This document shows positions 25,648-34,826 of a stretch of DNA of 64,000 nt, piece after piece. Made by a program: the position numbers and the translations under genes. The first letter of the stretch is position 1. Every line of letters begins with the position of its first letter. The stretch is from Thalassospira lucentensis (lineage in GTDB: Bacteria > Pseudomonadota > Alphaproteobacteria > Rhodospirillales > Thalassospiraceae). The notes below the pieces were generated by a model. The model did not search any database. It worked only from the letters and a program-made list of their open reading frames with translations, and was not told the DNA's origin. The stretch covers positions 682,001-746,000 of the forward strand of contig NZ_JAATOV010000003.1 of assembly GCF_011806425.1 (NCBI RefSeq), written 5' to 3'.

Positions 25648-26958
25648 ATGAATAGTTTAATCTCTCAGGGGATGCTCGTGATTGAACCGCAGCAATATGG
25701 TCAGCAAGCTCTTCAGGAATACCTGTTGCTTGATTATGTGCAACGGCTCGAAACCCGCAAATACGGGCATCGTGCGGTTCATATCCATATGTCGCGGATG
25801 AAACCGTTCCATCGCCGCGATTACCACATCCGCGTTGCGACCAATACCTTTGAAAGCTATGTGAAACTGTATGTTGGGCGTATTTTCGTCCTAACCAATA
25901 ACGACCTGATTTTTGTCTGGAAAGACAAATCGATTGCCGATGTTGAACCCGCTGTCGACACATTGCGCTATCTGTTCCGCGATGATCCCTTGTCACAAGA
26001 TGACAGCGAGGAAACCGGTTTTTGCACCTGGTATAACCTTAATACCGAGTATCAAGAATTCCTGCTGCTTTGTCAGCATCTGGACGAGCGCGCCAAAAAG
26101 CTGCAGCAAAACATCAATATGCGCCCTGCTCAGCAGCGCGACAAAAATGATAGCCTGCAGCCGATCAACGCAGAAAATCTCGCTCAGCTTGAAGAAACCA
26201 TTCATTCGGCTGATCTGTCTGAACATATCCGCCAACAACCGGTATGCGTTTTTGCCAATGGCAGCTCCAAGGAACTCCATCCGGTGTTTGACGAGTTTTT
26301 CGTGTCCATCGCGGATTTGCGCACGGCCTTGATGCCCAAAATCGATCTGGCGTCAAACCGCTGGCTATTTCAGCACATGACCGAAGTGCTTGATAAACGC
26401 ATGCTCAACTATCTGTGCAAGCGGACCTTTAAAACCCACGCCAGTTCGTTCTCGCTCAACCTGAACCTTGGCACCCTAACATCTAAGGACTTTGAAAAGT
26501 TCGATGAAACCGTGCGGCGCAAATGGCCGGGCAATGTGATTATCGAACTTAATCAGGTCGATTTGTTTTCCAATCTGGAAACCTATCTGAAGCTGCGTGA
26601 TGATTTCCATAAACGCGGCTACCGGATCTTGATTGATAACCTGACGGTCGAATCGCTTTCCTTTGTTGATCGCAAACGCCTAAAGGCCGATTTCATCAAG
26701 GTCGCCTGGCGCGAAGAAATGACCGACAATGTCATTCGCAAAAAATACGGCGAAATGGACAATCTGGTCAAAAATTCCGGCCGTGAACGCGTTATTCTGT
26801 GTCGATGCGACAGCCCGACGGCGATCAAATTTGGCCAATCCCTTGGCATCACCCTTTTCCAGGGACGCTATATCGATCAAATGATCGCCCGCCAACGACG
26901 TGCAAAACGCGCTGCCAAGGCCGCGCAAAAGCCAAAAGTCGGCAAACCGGCAGGCTGA
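25648..26958 (+). CDS. degenerate EAL-domain protein
   Basis: Protein of 436 residues. The N-terminal 200 residues are unrecognised. From about residue 215 it follows the EAL phosphodiesterase fold: SFSLNLNLGTL, VIIELNQVDLF, LRDDFHKRGYRILIDN, KADFIKVAW and FGQSLGITLFQGRYID. The catalytic pieces are missing: the EAL motif itself is gone, DDFGTG is replaced by DNLTVESLS, and the AEGVE-type glutamate is replaced in ILCRCDSP. It therefore cannot be expected to hydrolyse cyclic-di-GMP; it may bind it, or act through protein contacts. There is no signal peptide. ATG at 25648 lacks a clear binding site; ATG at 25672 is an alternative. A strong terminator follows. Confidence 0.75.
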   Translation: MNSLISQGMLVIEPQQYGQQALQEYLLLDYVQRLETRKYGHRAVHIHMSRMKPFHRRDYHIRVATNTFESYVKLYVGRIFVLTNNDLIFVWKDKSIADVEPAVDTLRYLFRDDPLSQDDSEETGFCTWYNLNTEYQEFLLLCQHLDERAKKLQQNINMRPAQQRDKNDSLQPINAENLAQLEETIHSADLSEHIRQQPVCVFANGSSKELHPVFDEFFVSIADLRTALMPKIDLASNRWLFQHMTEVLDKRMLNYLCKRTFKTHASSFSLNLNLGTLTSKDFEKFDETVRRKWPGNVIIELNQVDLFSNLETYLKLRDDFHKRGYRILIDNLTVESLSFVDRKRLKADFIKVAWREEMTDNVIRKKYGEMDNLVKNSGRERVILCRCDSPTAIKFGQSLGITLFQGRYIDQMIARQRRAKRAAKAAQKPKVGKPAG

Positions 26959-26988
26959 TCAATCCTGCCAGATGACACAAACCCCATC

Positions 26989-27016
26989 AAAGCCGGTGCA
27001 TTGCGCCGGCTTTTTT
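26989..27016 (+). terminator. terminator after the degenerate EAL gene
   Basis: An 11-bp stem (AAAGCCGGTGC / GCGCCGGCTTT, one G-U pair) with a 3-base loop and a T6 run. Confidence 0.9.
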
Positions 27017-27115
27017 GTCTGCATCCTGCCATCACCTGTCAGCAGTCATGCATACCAGAACAACGATGCAATTTCTGGGCTTGGCAACAAAGGAACAAAA
27101 GAAGTACAAACAAAC

Positions 27116-28507
27116 ATGCTCTACGCGCTTTGCACCGATTGCCATCATAAATGGCGCCTGCACCTTGATCGACCGCTGCCCAAAAGCGGCCCGGGATCAT
27201 ACGTTGCGTGCCCATCATGTGGCAGAAAACGCGCAATTGCCCATTCCGAACTTCTTGACCTTTCCATCGGCCATCTTGATTGCGACGCGTTTTATGCCTC
27301 CATCGAAAAGCGTGATAACCCCGAACTGATTGACCAACCGGTTATCATTGGTGGCGGGCATCGCGGCGTTGTTGCGACCTGCTGCTATATCGCGCGTAAA
27401 TACGGTGTGCGTTCCGCCATGCCGGCATTTAAGGCCCGTGAACTGTGTCCGGATGCGGTATTTCTGAAATCCGACATGAAGAAATATCAACGCGAAGGAT
27501 ACCGGGTGCGCGACATGATGCGTGCCCTAACACCCGATATCGAACCGCTTTCGATTGACGAAGCCTTTATGGACCTGTCGAACGCGCGCGAAACCCATGG
27601 CAAAACGGCGGCCGAATGCCTGATGGGCTTACAGGCGACCATCCGCCAAGAAGTCGGCATCACGGTATCAATCGGGCTTTCCTATAACAAATTCCTCGCC
27701 AAAACCGCATCGGACCTGAACAAGCCGTTTGGCTTTTCGATGATTGGCGAAGCTGAGGCGATTGATTTTCTGGCCGATAAGCCCGTGCGCATGATGTGGG
27801 GCGTAGGACCGGCGATGGAGCGCAAGCTTAATGACGATGGCATCACCACCATCGGACAGCTTCAGGAACGCGACATCCATGCCCTACAGGGTCGCTATGG
27901 CAGCATAGGCAAGCGCCTGTACTACTTTTCACGTGGCCAAGACAATCGCCGGGTTGAACAAAGCACGGAACGCAAAAGCCTATCGTCGGAAACCACCTTT
28001 AACGAAGATATCGCAAGCCTTTCGGAACTGACTGAAATTGCCACCCGCCTGACGGCCCGTGTTGCCAGCGATCTGGCGCGCAAGGAAATCGCCGGGCATA
28101 CCGTGGTGCTGAAACTAAAATCATCGGATTTCAAAATCCGCACGCGCAATATGCGCCTGACCTATCCGACATTACGCGAAGACGTCATCCTCGATACCGC
28201 GCTGACTTTGCTGAAAAAAGAAGTCGACGGCACCAAATACCGCCTGCTGGGCATCGGTGTGGCCGATTTATTCGCAGCAGATCAGGCCGACCCGGTCGAT
28301 TTGTTTGCAGAAAACGGTAACGACGCGGCACTTGATACCGCGATCAATGACGATGAAACCACCACCGACAGCGTTAAAGCCACCGTCAAGCAGCGCCCCG
28401 TCATCGAACTCCCCCGCCCAACGACCGAAGAATTACGCGAAAGCCTGACCCGGCGTTATCGCCTGCATAAAAAGAAAATCATCCGCCAGCAAAGGTTCAG
28501 GTTTTAG
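27116..28507 (+). CDS. dinB: DNA polymerase IV with N-terminal cysteine-rich extension
   Basis: Y-family translesion polymerase of 463 residues. The palm motif HLDCDAFYASIEKRDNPEL, the PVIIGGG strand, SIDEAFMDLS with the two catalytic acidic residues, and VSIGLSYNKFLAKTASDLNKP are all intact, followed by the little-finger domain. Before the polymerase core there is an extension of about 50 residues with two CxxC pairs (CTDC ... CPSC), a likely zinc-binding knuckle, as in other alphaproteobacterial DinB proteins. The C-terminus ends in a basic tail (RRYRLHKKKIIRQQRFRF). ATG at 27116 is preferred; the frame extends upstream across the terminator of the previous gene. Confidence 0.92.
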   Translation: MLYALCTDCHHKWRLHLDRPLPKSGPGSYVACPSCGRKRAIAHSELLDLSIGHLDCDAFYASIEKRDNPELIDQPVIIGGGHRGVVATCCYIARKYGVRSAMPAFKARELCPDAVFLKSDMKKYQREGYRVRDMMRALTPDIEPLSIDEAFMDLSNARETHGKTAAECLMGLQATIRQEVGITVSIGLSYNKFLAKTASDLNKPFGFSMIGEAEAIDFLADKPVRMMWGVGPAMERKLNDDGITTIGQLQERDIHALQGRYGSIGKRLYYFSRGQDNRRVEQSTERKSLSSETTFNEDIASLSELTEIATRLTARVASDLARKEIAGHTVVLKLKSSDFKIRTRNMRLTYPTLREDVILDTALTLLKKEVDGTKYRLLGIGVADLFAADQADPVDLFAENGNDAALDTAINDDETTTDSVKATVKQRPVIELPRPTTEELRESLTRRYRLHKKKIIRQQRFRF

Positions 28508-28597
28508 CGAGGACGCCAAAGACCAAACACAAAAAATGCCCGCCGATAAATCGTTGCGAGCATTTGCTGGTAATATGTTCATCTTTCAGAAGAAAGA

Positions 28598-28673
28598 TGG
28601 CGTCCCCTAGGGGATTCGAACCCCTGTTGCCGCCGTGAAAGGGCAGTGTCCTAGGCCTCTAGACGAAGGGGAC
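28598..28673 (-). tRNA. tRNA-Glu (anticodon TTC), copy 1
   Basis: Minus-strand cloverleaf with GTCCCCT/AGGGGAC acceptor, anticodon stem-loop around CCCTTTCACGG (anticodon TTC), T-arm AGGGGTTCGAATCCCCT and encoded CCA. It is identical to the second copy at 28712-28787. Confidence 0.95.
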
Positions 28674-28711
28674 GCAAATCGCAGTGCGATCTTATGTATG
28701 GTCTGCTTTGG

Positions 28712-28787
28712 TGGCGTCCCCTAGGGGATTCGAACCCCTGTTGCCGCCGTGAAAGGGCAGTGTCCTAGGCCTCTAGACGAAGGGGAC
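28712..28787 (-). tRNA. tRNA-Glu (anticodon TTC), copy 2
   Basis: Identical in all 76 positions to the copy at 28598-28673, with a 38-base spacer between them. A tandem gene pair transcribed on the minus strand, copy 2 first. Confidence 0.95.
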
Positions 28788-29021
28788 GCAGCGCGTTAAC
28801 GAGGCCGGTTTTTAGCGATTGGGTCGGGTAAGGTCAAGCGGCTTTTTTGCCCCTGTGACGTTTTTTTTAATCTTCCCCCTAAAATAAGGCCAGAACCGGC
28901 CAAAACCCGCAAAAACCAAGCCACCCTGTTTAACCAGATGGTTTATTTCATCTTTCACGACAACCCGGCATCACAACAATCTTGATATTCAATCCCCATT
29001 CGATTGGCCTGATCGTCGAAA

Positions 29022-30272
29022 TTATTCTTTCTTTGCCCGTGTTCCGAACCAGAAAACCATCGCAGCCGTGCCAAGACCAAACCCCAAAAACGCGAAAACC
29101 CAACGATAGCCATCTGGCGATCCTTCGGGGAACTGGCCAATAATCAGCCCTGCCCCACCCTGGAGCAAGAACAGCCCGGCAAAGGTGGCAAGATTGATGG
29201 TGGTTAAGGCACGCCCGACCTGATGTTCGGGAACCGCCGCACGCGAGCCCGCATAATTAAGCGTCGCACTGCTGCCAAGGAATCCATGCAGCAGCAGAAG
29301 CACCGCGGCCACACCAACGCCTGTTGGCCCGATAAACGCCTGCAGGATGCACATCAGGCTGCCAACCATCACCGCAAACACAATCAGCCCACGGGTTTTG
29401 CCATGCAGCTTACGCGAAAGCTGGCCATAGGTTGGCGGGCCAAAGATCATGCCAACGGTCATAATCAGCAAAATATTGCCAACTTCGACCGGCCCGAGGG
29501 CGAAAACGTCGTGCAAATACGGCCCGCCCCACAATCCGCGCACGGTCAGAATCGCCGGATAACTAAATGCCGCCACGGTGCATAACAGCCAAACCTGCCG
29601 ATTCTTCCAAACCGACACCATGCCCCTAAGGGCTTCGGCAACGGTTTCGCCTTTGCGTTCGGTATCTTTTGCCCCGGGGGGCGTATCGCGAACCAAGGTG
29701 AAATCAAGGATCACGGCCAACACCGTAAGTCCGGCCAAGCCGTAATACACCGCGCGCCAACCATACGCCTCGACCAAGGCGGCAAGCGGGGTGGCCGATG
29801 CCAAAACACCAAGCAAACTAAACGCAACGATTAAGCCAGAAGCGGCCGCAAACTTTTCAGGCGCGGTCCACCGTGCAGCCAGCATCAGTGCCGACATAAA
29901 CGCCGCCGAACACCCAAGCCCAATCACCGCCTGCCCGGCCATCAAGCCATAGACACTTTGCGCATTGGCGAAAATGATCACGCCAAGCAACGCAAAGGCC
30001 ATCATCACGCCATTTGTCTTGCGCGGGCCATAGCGATCAAGCATCACCCCAACGGGGATCTGCATCAGGGCAAAACCAAAATGGAAACTGCCTGCAATCA
30101 GGCCAAGCTGTTCGGGGCTAACGGCAAGTTCGGTCCGAAGCGGCTCGGCCAATAGCGCCTGGGCGGAGCGGAAAAACTGGCTGAGCGAGAATGCAAGCAT
30201 GATGGGAAACAGCACCATCAAAAAGGTGCCGATACCATGCGAAGTCGTTGTGGGGCGTGTTTGTTCTGTCAT
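29022..30272 (-). CDS. MFS transporter
   Basis: Major facilitator superfamily permease of 416 residues with about 12 hydrophobic segments. The conserved loop between helices 2 and 3 reads GVMLDRYGPRKTNG, matching the family G-x-x-x-D-R-x-G-R/K pattern. A short hydrophilic central loop follows (RDTPPGAKDTERKGE). The substrate is not evident. Neighbours give no clue: tandem tRNA-Glu downstream and recJ upstream, separated by 130 bases. Confidence 0.85.
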   Translation of the reverse strand: MTEQTRPTTTSHGIGTFLMVLFPIMLAFSLSQFFRSAQALLAEPLRTELAVSPEQLGLIAGSFHFGFALMQIPVGVMLDRYGPRKTNGVMMAFALLGVIIFANAQSVYGLMAGQAVIGLGCSAAFMSALMLAARWTAPEKFAAASGLIVAFSLLGVLASATPLAALVEAYGWRAVYYGLAGLTVLAVILDFTLVRDTPPGAKDTERKGETVAEALRGMVSVWKNRQVWLLCTVAAFSYPAILTVRGLWGGPYLHDVFALGPVEVGNILLIMTVGMIFGPPTYGQLSRKLHGKTRGLIVFAVMVGSLMCILQAFIGPTGVGVAAVLLLLHGFLGSSATLNYAGSRAAVPEHQVGRALTTINLATFAGLFLLQGGAGLIIGQFPEGSPDGYRWVFAFLGFGLGTAAMVFWFGTRAKKE

Positions 30273-30402
30273 GATATCATCTGGCTTAATGCGATATCAT
30301 GCCAACGGCAAGCAAATTGCGCCCCGTTTTAACTGTCAAAACAACCCGTTGGTCCATTTACCTGATGATGCGAATCACCAAACCATGGCGTCCATCACGG
30401 AT

Positions 30403-32193
30403 TTACATTGGCAGTGACACATCATCAATCATCAGCTGAACGCCTTCGCGGCCCTGCCACGTATCGCGGCGCAAATGCCCCAAAATATGCAACGGACGCC
30501 CACCATGCTTAATCAGGGTTTGGCCCATATCATTATCAAGACACCGGAACGCGATGGCCTTAAGCCGTCCCTTGCCGTTGGCCCCGGTCAGGATGCAGCG
30601 CACGTGATCGGCCCCGACCACATCGGCCTTTACCACCCGGCAATCGACAAAGACAAATCGGGGTTCGGCATTGCCCGCCCCAAATGGCCCCATCTTTTCC
30701 AACGCATCAATCAGTTCAAGCGTCGCCCCGGCGGCGTGAAGTGCCCCATCAACTGTGATGGTCGGACGAATATCGTTTTCAGCAATGATCTTAGCAAAGC
30801 GTTCTTCAAGGAATGCTTCAAATTCATCGCGCTTTTCCGGCTCCAGCGTAAAGCCAGCCGCCATGCCGTGCCCACCGCCATTGACCAAAAGCCCGGACTG
30901 GCGTGCCGCAATAATCGCAGCCCCCAAATCAATGCCCCGTACGGATCGCGCCGATCCTTTATAAACCCCATCAACCATGCCCATTACCAAGGATGGCACG
31001 TGATAACGATCTTTCAGGCGGCTTGCGACAATGCCGATCACACCGGGATGCCAATCTTCGCCGCCAACCAGCACCATCGACCCGACTTTTGATTTGCCTT
31101 CGACGGCATTAATCGCCTGATCAAGGACAATATCCTCAATCGCCTTACGTTCACGGTTATATTCATCAAGCTTGCGCGCGATATCCTGCGCCTCAGCGGG
31201 GTTGTCCCCCGAAAGCAGGGTCGTACCAAGGAAACTTTCGCCAACGCGCCCACCGGCGTTCACACGCGGCCCCAGCACAAAGCCAAGGTGATAGGCACTT
31301 GGTGTTTCATTGACCCCGGCAACATCGGCCAACGCCGTCATGCCAACATTAGAACGATGACGCATGACCTTAATGCCCTGAGTCACGAACGCCCGGTTAA
31401 GGCCACGCAACGGCACCACGTCACACACGGTTCCCAATGCCACCAAATCCAGAAAGTTGCGCAAATCTGGTGCCCGCAGTCCGGCCTTTTCCAGCCAGCC
31501 GCGGCTGCGCACTTCTCGCAACACCGCAACGCACAGCAAAAATGCGACACCAGCCGCGCATAAATTGCCAAGGCCGCTTTCATCGTCAAGACGATTGGGG
31601 TTCACCACCGCAACGGCGGGCGGCAATTCCGGCTCGGCCGCGTGGTGATCCACCACAATGACCTCAATCCCGGCATCCTTGGCTTCTTGCAGCGGCGCAT
31701 AGGCCGTGACCCCGCAATCGACCGTCAGGATCAGGTTCGCACCATTACGCTGAAGCTCCAGCAACGCCGGGGCGTTGGGGCCATACCCCTCTTTCATGCG
31801 ATCAGGAATATGAACCGGCACATCTGGGCCAAGGGCGCGGAAAAATCGCTTTAAAACTGCCGTGCTGGTCGCACCATCAACGTCATAATCACCAAAAACG
31901 GCAAGCTTTTCGCCTGCCTCAATCGCATCGGCAATGCGTGATGCGGCCTTATCCATGTCCTTTAAAGTCGACGGATCGGGCATCAAATCACGCAATGTCG
32001 GCGACAGGTAACTTTCGGCATCATCCAAACCGATGCCGCGTGCCGCCATGACGCGGCCAACAATTTCGGGCACCCCGAACCGTTGGGCAATGGTAATGCC
32101 TAGTCGCTCATCCAGGTCGCGCTCACGCCACCATTTACCGGTCGCGGATCGTTCGACCCCCATAAAAGTCTTTTCATGTGCATGATCATTCAT
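30403..32193 (-). CDS. recJ: single-stranded-DNA-specific exonuclease RecJ
   Basis: DHH-family 5'-3' exonuclease of 596 residues acting in recombination and mismatch repair. DHH motifs are intact: FGDYDVDGATS, LTVDCGVTAY and the name-giving VDHHAAEPELPPA, followed by a conserved asparagine pair in VVNPNRLD. The DHHA1 domain with VNGGGHGMAAGFT and the C-terminal OB domain are present. Near-normal length. ATG at 32193 is used; an internal ATG at 32163 is possible. In other alphaproteobacteria recJ often follows glpX; here the Hsp70 gene and two small membrane genes separate them. Confidence 0.95.
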   Translation of the reverse strand: MNDHAHEKTFMGVERSATGKWWRERDLDERLGITIAQRFGVPEIVGRVMAARGIGLDDAESYLSPTLRDLMPDPSTLKDMDKAASRIADAIEAGEKLAVFGDYDVDGATSTAVLKRFFRALGPDVPVHIPDRMKEGYGPNAPALLELQRNGANLILTVDCGVTAYAPLQEAKDAGIEVIVVDHHAAEPELPPAVAVVNPNRLDDESGLGNLCAAGVAFLLCVAVLREVRSRGWLEKAGLRAPDLRNFLDLVALGTVCDVVPLRGLNRAFVTQGIKVMRHRSNVGMTALADVAGVNETPSAYHLGFVLGPRVNAGGRVGESFLGTTLLSGDNPAEAQDIARKLDEYNRERKAIEDIVLDQAINAVEGKSKVGSMVLVGGEDWHPGVIGIVASRLKDRYHVPSLVMGMVDGVYKGSARSVRGIDLGAAIIAARQSGLLVNGGGHGMAAGFTLEPEKRDEFEAFLEERFAKIIAENDIRPTITVDGALHAAGATLELIDALEKMGPFGAGNAEPRFVFVDCRVVKADVVGADHVRCILTGANGKGRLKAIAFRCLDNDMGQTLIKHGGRPLHILGHLRRDTWQGREGVQLMIDDVSLPM

Positions 32194-32494
32194 GCCCCAT
32201 GAAATAGCGCAATCTTGGGTCGGCTTAAACTGGATTATTTATCAGAAGGTCCTACTTGGCCAAATTGCCCCTAAAATCCGTTTGTTCATTGGTGCTGCGA
32301 CACACGCTCATACGATTAGACAGCTCGATTCTTTTGGCATTGTTTAAGGGTGTTTGCCGCACCTGCTGCCCAGCGACCAGTTCAACATTGGGTGGTCTGA
32401 TACTGTTTTGCGCGAAACCATAAGCTCTTGCCGACGATCCATTGTTATGTGATTTTACGAACAAAATCATATTAATCACAACAGGATACGAGCA

Positions 32495-32791
32495 ATGGTT
32501 CATCGAAAGAAAACGCGGATCGTGCTGTCTATATTGTCGGTACTGGTCGCCCTGATGTCTTCCCCGCTGATCATGGTTGCGCCCATGATTTTTGACTCAC
32601 CGGGATCTTCGGAAAGTCCACTCGCACAGTTTCTGTTTTACACTCTGCTCTCTTTTCCGGTGCTGAGCATGCTTGGCGCCATCCTGCCGTGGATGTTCAA
32701 AAGTCACCCAAAATCAATCTGGCTTTATTCCCTGACTGGTTTGGCCATCGTCCAGTTTTTGGTTTCAATAATGTTGCTTGAGACACCATGA
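32495..32791 (+). CDS. small membrane protein, tandem paralogue A
   Basis: Protein of 98 residues with three likely membrane helices (about 8-28, 46-66 and 74-94). It is clearly a paralogue of the gene at 33035-33355: both have MVAPMIFDSPGS / MMAPMMFDAPGS, then FYTLLSFP / FYSLLAFP and SIWLYSLTGLAI / SIWLYALSGLAI. The sequence before the ATG (GGATACGAGCA) is also shared with the other copy (GGATACGTGCA), so gene and leader were duplicated together. The function is unknown. Confidence 0.6.
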   Translation: MVHRKKTRIVLSILSVLVALMSSPLIMVAPMIFDSPGSSESPLAQFLFYTLLSFPVLSMLGAILPWMFKSHPKSIWLYSLTGLAIVQFLVSIMLLETP

Positions 32792-32828
32792 AATTGGGGA
32801 ACTGCGAATTTGCCTACGAGAAGGTAAA

Positions 32829-32886
32829 CTGCAGCCAGTCCCAAGCCATGCATAACGCACAGGCACGGCTGGCCGATTTCAATCGC
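32829..32886 (-). pseudogene. fragment of the Hsp70 gene 3' end
   Basis: Reading minus, this encodes IEIGQPCLCVMHGLGLAA, closely matching IEIGQPFLSVAHGLALIAA near the C-terminus of the Hsp70 protein at 33389-34681. The nucleotide match is clear over about 55 bases. It lies just downstream of membrane paralogue A, in the same relation as the real Hsp70 end to paralogue B, so it is a remnant of a tandem segment duplication. No other part of the Hsp70 gene is present. Confidence 0.75.
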
Positions 32887-33034
32887 GCACTTTATTCTTA
32901 GCTGCCATTACGGCGGTGTCGGCTTATGGAAACAAAGGCTGATTGAACCTTCAAAAACACACTTTTGCCGCCAAAGATTGTACCGCGCCAAAGACTATGC
33001 AAACTGATCGCATAACAACAATGGGATACGTGCA

Positions 33035-33355
33035 ATGACGAACAAAAAAGGCCTGCGGATCACCCTGACGATCGTTTCCATCCTTGGCGCATTTTTATCG
33101 CTGCCAATGGTGATGATGGCACCAATGATGTTCGATGCCCCGGGATCAGAAAACAATCCCATCACCCAGTTGATGTTCTATAGCCTTCTGGCCTTCCCCG
33201 CATTGTGCCTCATGGGCGGCATCCTGCCATGGATTTTCAAACGCCATGAAATATCGATCTGGCTTTACGCACTTAGCGGCTTGGCCATCGGCCTGTTTTT
33301 CGCAAGCGTGGTTCTGTTGCAAATCCAGTGCGGCGGCGATTTTTCGTGCTCATAA
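33035..33355 (+). CDS. small membrane protein, tandem paralogue B
   Basis: Protein of 106 residues with three membrane helices, paralogous to the gene at 32495-32791 and slightly longer because of a C-terminal QCGGDFSCS tail with two cysteines. The ATG has GGGATACGTGCA upstream. It converges with the Hsp70 gene and shares a bidirectional terminator with it. The function is unknown. Confidence 0.6.
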   Translation: MTNKKGLRITLTIVSILGAFLSLPMVMMAPMMFDAPGSENNPITQLMFYSLLAFPALCLMGGILPWIFKRHEISIWLYALSGLAIGLFFASVVLLQIQCGGDFSCS

Positions 33356-33357
33356 AA

Positions 33358-33383
33358 AAAAGCCTGCCGCGATGGCAGGCTTT
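33358..33383. terminator. bidirectional terminator between membrane gene B and Hsp70
   Basis: Stem AAAGCCTGCC/GGCAGGCTTT with a 5-base loop and A/T runs on both sides, fitting termination on either strand of two convergent genes. Confidence 0.85.
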
Positions 33384-33388
33384 AAAAA

Positions 33389-34681
33389 TCAGACGATCCC
33401 CTCGTCCGCCGCAATCAAGGCCAAGCCATGGGCCACGGACAGGAACGGCTGGCCGATTTCGATGCGGTCTTTGCCAAATCCGTCTTCGAATATTTTGCGC
33501 ACCGCCGGGACATAGGATGTGCCGCCCGTCATAAAGACCTTGGACACATCACCGGCCTTTAAGCCGGCCTGATCAAGGCAATGTTTGGCCGCTGCTTCGA
33601 TTTCGGCCATGTCTGGCGCGATAGAGGCTTCAAAATCGGCACGAGTCAGGCGTTCTTCAATTTCGACACCACCGTGCGAGAATTGCAAAAGCGCGCTATC
33701 ATTGGATGACAGTTCCGCCTTGGCTTTCGACACGGTTTGATACAGGTGGAAGCCCATTTCTTCTTCAATGATCGCCACCAGATCTTCGATATCATCTGGT
33801 TTGGTCGCTGAGCGAACCAGGCTTTTGATTTCATTGATGGTTTTGGGCTGATTCATCATGGCAAGTTCGTGCCAGCGTGAAAACGCCGTATAGTATTGCC
33901 GCGGCACCGGAAGGGTCGCCCCCATCGATTTATAATCCGAGCCAAAGCCGAGGCGCGGCCAAACTGCTTTTTGGATGATGCGGTAATCAAATCGGTCGCC
34001 TGCAACGCCAAGGCCGGTATGGGCCAATGGCTGCACGCCGCGCATGCCAAGACCTGGCGTAAAGCGGATCAACGAAAAGTCACTTGTCCCGCCACCAAAG
34101 TCAGCCACCAGAACAGTTTCGGCTTTTTCAAGTTCACGCCCGTAATAATAAGATGCCGCCAAGGGTTCAAATACCATGGCTTCGACGTCAAAGCCCGCTT
34201 GGTCATAGGCACTGCGCAGGCGCATTTCGGCAAAATCGTTATCGGGATTATTGCCCGCAAACGCCACGGGACGCCCAGAAATCACCCGCTGCCCCAGCCA
34301 TCCAAGGCTGTCCTGCGCGAAATGATGAATTTGGGTAAGGAACGTGCCGATCAGATCTTCGATCGAATAGGTCGTGCCGAAAATGTCTGTGCCTTCAAAA
34401 TCCTTGGACGCAAGGTAGGATTTCATCGACTGGATCAGGCGGCAATCATGGCTTTCTTTGAGATACTCATCAATCGCATACGGGCCAGAGCAGCTTCGAA
34501 CATGGGTCGGCGCGCCCGGCGCGGTCAGTTCCTGTTCTTCCCAGAAATACAGAATGGTCCGATAGGTATCAAAGCTGTTGGCACCCACTTCAAACTTTGC
34601 CGATTGCACGTTTCCCGCACTGTCTGCCACGGCAAGAACTGAATTGGTCGTCCCAAAATCAAGCGCGATAATTTCAGACAT
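33389..34681 (-). CDS. Hsp70 family protein (YegD-like)
   Basis: Actin-fold ATPase of 430 residues with an Hsp70 nucleotide-binding domain but no clear substrate-binding/lid domain, as in YegD. Phosphate 1 motif is ALDFGTTNSV near the start, phosphate 2 is LVADFGGGTSDFSL, and the adenosine motif is VFMTGGTSYVPAVRKIF. The region between (HELAMMNQPKTINEI) is typical of YegD-like proteins. The ATG at 34681 has GGAG about 8 bases upstream; the frame runs on to 34795 through the glpX terminator region. It sits between glpX and recJ, and a copy of its last codons lies at 32829-32886. Confidence 0.88.
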   Translation of the reverse strand: MSEIIALDFGTTNSVLAVADSAGNVQSAKFEVGANSFDTYRTILYFWEEQELTAPGAPTHVRSCSGPYAIDEYLKESHDCRLIQSMKSYLASKDFEGTDIFGTTYSIEDLIGTFLTQIHHFAQDSLGWLGQRVISGRPVAFAGNNPDNDFAEMRLRSAYDQAGFDVEAMVFEPLAASYYYGRELEKAETVLVADFGGGTSDFSLIRFTPGLGMRGVQPLAHTGLGVAGDRFDYRIIQKAVWPRLGFGSDYKSMGATLPVPRQYYTAFSRWHELAMMNQPKTINEIKSLVRSATKPDDIEDLVAIIEEEMGFHLYQTVSKAKAELSSNDSALLQFSHGGVEIEERLTRADFEASIAPDMAEIEAAAKHCLDQAGLKAGDVSKVFMTGGTSYVPAVRKIFEDGFGKDRIEIGQPFLSVAHGLALIAADEGIV

Positions 34682-34777
34682 TTGGCGGGCTCCGGCGGTT
34701 ATGTGTTTGATAGGGGGCGGAGGATGTAACCCAGACCGCCCTGCCCTGCAAGCGATTAGCGTAACCGTGTCACGAAA

Positions 34778-34802
34778 AAAGGGAGTGCGTCGCACTCCCT
34801 TT
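34778..34802 (-). terminator. terminator after glpX
   Basis: GGGAGTG/CACTCCC stem with a CGTCG loop, extended by A-T pairs and followed on the minus strand by T6. It separates glpX from the Hsp70 gene, so the two are not one simple transcript. Confidence 0.85.
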
Positions 34803-34826
34803 CCTTAATGCTGCTATCAGCAGAAC

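Noticed and set aside
28598-28787. Long direct repeats that could look like an insertion element or CRISPR unit
   Set aside because: They are two identical tRNA-Glu genes with full cloverleaf folds.
30475-31092. A 205-codon plus-strand frame inside recJ
   Set aside because: Antisense to the conserved recJ frame; no family features.
33896-34642. A 248-codon plus-strand frame inside the Hsp70 gene
   Set aside because: Antisense shadow of a clear Hsp70 nucleotide-binding domain.
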